Below, one piece after another: positions 14,515 through 15,936 of a DNA stretch of 15,936 nt. The translations under genes and the position numbers were made by a program. Below the pieces are notes generated by a model, which was not told where the DNA came from, did not search any database, and was given only the letters and a program-made list of their open reading frames with translations. Source of the stretch: Planctomycetota bacterium (lineage in GTDB: Bacteria > Planctomycetota > Phycisphaerae > Sedimentisphaerales > SG8-4); assembly GCA_030607345.1 (NCBI GenBank), contig JAUWKC010000004.1, positions 1 through 15,936 on the forward strand, in the 5' to 3' direction. Numbering within the stretch: the stretch's first letter is position 1; each line of letters begins with the position of its first letter.

Positions 14515-14533
14515 CGGATGCTTGCTGCCTCTG

Positions 14534-15936
14534 CTATTTTTCCAATGTGCCTTTTACCCTGATTGCAAAAGCCAGGGCAATATCATTGGGCGGCTTTGTC
14601 GGAAGTTCTATTACCAGGGCCTCTGTATTGCGCGACCAGCGGATTTTTTCATTCGAACCCAAAAGAGACACGCCTTCGATACCCTCAGAACTCAGGCGTG
14701 TGCCCGTTGACAGGGTCTTTATGGTCAGCTTGTTTCCGTCCGGGCAGCCGAGAGTAATCGCGTAGAGTGTGTTTTCTTTGCAGGTAAAACGAATGTCTTC
14801 GGCGTTGCAATTTCTAAAGCTCCACCTCGAATGTCCGCGTCTTTCATATTGGAGTTTATCTATAGGCCCCTCGGCATGTACCTTCCAGGGCCGGGTACCA
14901 TAAATGGCCTGGCCGTTTTGCTTGAGCCATTGGCCCATACTCAGCAGCAGGTGCTGCTGCTCGGCGTTAATGGTTCCGTCGGCCTTGGGACAGAGCGATA
15001 GCAGCAGTCCTCCACCCCGGCTGACACGGTCAATGAGCCCGTGGATGATTTGATTTACCGACTTATAGGTTTGGCCTTCGATGTAACCCCAGGAATCATT
15101 GCTTATCGCCAGGTCGTCAATCCAGGCCTTGTCGACTACAGCCGGGCGGTCGCGCCCGCCCTCGAAGGTAAGCACCCCGAAATCGCGGGGGAAATTGAAC
15201 TTCCTGCTCGTTGGCAGCTTGTTGAGCACCTCAACCTGCCTGCCCCATTGCTCTGCGCGGTTGAGGTAATACGAAAGAAGCTCCAGTACGTGGTGTTGTG
15301 AATCGGCGTCCTGAAACTTGCCGCCGTCGAACCACAGCACATCAGGCTGATACTTATCTATCACTTCTTTGACCTTTGCTTTCCACTCCGAAATGAAGTC
15401 CTCATACTTGCCGGTGTACTGGTTCCAGTAGAGGTCCGCATAATTCGGGTCGAACAGGTCCCATCCGGCTTTCTGCGCCTCGTCACGGGCCTGACTATTA
15501 TCAGGCAGATACCAGTTGAACGTTCGGATATGGTGGAATGTGGCGATGACCTTCATTGCCCTCTTGCGACGAAGCGCCCGGACCAGCTCGCCGTACAGGT
15601 CGCGTCTGGGACCCATGTTGCCGGCGTTCCAGCGGTTGATTTTGCTGTGCCAAAGCAGAAAGCCGTCGTGATGCACCACTGCAATGCCGGCGAACTTCGC
15701 GCCGGACGCAGCTATCAGGTCTGCCCATTCATCGGGGTCGAATTTCTCTGCCTTGAACAGCGGTATAAAATCCTTGTTGCCGAACTTCGAGGGGTCGCCG
15801 TAGGTTTTGACATGATGTTTGTAAACCGAGTCATTCTTGTCGTACATCCGCTTGGCGTACCATTCAGTGCGGTAGGCCGGCACGCTGTAAAGGCCCCAGT
15901 GGGCGTAGATGCCGAACTTCGCATCTAACAGCCACC
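14534..15936 (-). CDS. Alpha-L-fucosidase, GH29, N-terminus cut by window edge
   Basis: Retaining exo-enzyme that removes alpha-linked L-fucose. The frame is open to the window edge, and 466 residues are visible. The first visible residues, DAKFGIYAHWGLYSVPAYRT, are the conserved GH29 opening, so the true start lies beyond 15936; the GTG at 15883 is internal. Further family blocks are VVHHDGFLLWHSK, the catalytic nucleophile Asp in PDVLWFDGG (codon 15326-15328), NDSWGYIEGQTYKSVNQII, RGGGLLLSLCPKADGTI and GQAIYGTRPW. The acid/base residue is uncertain; the Glu in LTFEGG is one candidate. The last ~110 residues form a C-terminal beta domain. A signal peptide cannot be judged because the start is missing. 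It ends 243 bp before the symporter and may form a separate transcription unit upstream of the sugar operon. Confidence 0.95.
   Translation of the reverse strand, partial: WLLDAKFGIYAHWGLYSVPAYRTEWYAKRMYDKNDSVYKHHVKTYGDPSKFGNKDFIPLFKAEKFDPDEWADLIAASGAKFAGIAVVHHDGFLLWHSKINRWNAGNMGPRRDLYGELVRALRRKRAMKVIATFHHIRTFNWYLPDNSQARDEAQKAGWDLFDPNYADLYWNQYTGKYEDFISEWKAKVKEVIDKYQPDVLWFDGGKFQDADSQHHVLELLSYYLNRAEQWGRQVEVLNKLPTSRKFNFPRDFGVLTFEGGRDRPAVVDKAWIDDLAISNDSWGYIEGQTYKSVNQIIHGLIDRVSRGGGLLLSLCPKADGTINAEQQHLLLSMGQWLKQNGQAIYGTRPWKVHAEGPIDKLQYERRGHSRWSFRNCNAEDIRFTCKENTLYAITLGCPDGNKLTIKTLSTGTRLSSEGIEGVSLLGSNEKIRWSRNTEALVIELPTKPPNDIALAFAIRVKGTLEK

Noticed and set aside
14501..14533. Intrinsic terminator after the fucosidase gene
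   Set aside because: The CACGTG palindrome has no loop, and on the minus strand it is followed by A-rich rather than T-rich sequence.
1..15936. CRISPR array, tRNA, rRNA, transposase or attachment site
   Set aside because: No spaced direct repeats, cloverleaf, rRNA-like blocks, transposase motifs or long terminal repeats were seen on either strand by reading.

Overview
The window is a continuous run of twelve genes, all on the minus strand (read from high to low coordinates), with one large intergenic gap of 243 bp. The protein mix points to a Planctomycetota bacterium, plausibly an anaerobic polysaccharide degrader of the Phycisphaerae/Sedimentisphaerales type. That mix is a secreted LamG-domain protein, an MGH1/GH63-like glycoside hydrolase, a GH29 fucosidase, a URO-D-family protein next to CAZymes, a vSGLT-like sodium/sugar symporter and a class 1B PyrD with PyrK. 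The taxonomic placement is inferred from gene content only.

Layout in transcription order. (1) 15936-14534: GH29 alpha-L-fucosidase, N-terminus cut by the window edge. (2) 14533-14291: gap with a good sigma70-like promoter (TTGCGG, 16 nt, TATAAT) and two perfect inverted repeats upstream of it. (3) 14290-3202: a tightly packed probable operon. It encodes the SSS sugar symporter, a divergent galactokinase-like GHMP kinase, PyrK and PyrD, a secreted MGH1-like glycoside hydrolase, a secreted LamG protein with a large unassigned C-terminal region, and a URO-D-family protein. Spacings are 33, 44, overlap, 13, 26 and 20 bp. (4) 3144-1052: a small hypothetical protein, a DUF167/YggU protein and a MATE efflux pump. 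(5) 983-1: a secreted transglutaminase-like/TPR protein, C-terminus cut by the window edge.

Working model: exported hydrolases (GH29, MGH1-like GH, perhaps the LamG protein) release sugars from a fucose- and/or galactose-containing glycan. The symporter keeps the vSGLT sugar-binding residues N64, Q69, E88, K294 and Q428, and would import a galactose-like sugar with sodium. The GHMP kinase would phosphorylate it at C1. The pyrimidine genes pyrK and pyrD sit inside this sugar operon. A speculative reading is that UMP supply is coupled to UDP-sugar metabolism; a chance operon fusion is the alternative. The role of the URO-D protein is unknown. It lacks the usual HxC zinc pair of corrinoid methyltransferases.

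No rRNA, tRNA, CRISPR array, insertion sequence or convincing intrinsic terminator was seen. No gene-free stretch exceeds 300 bp.
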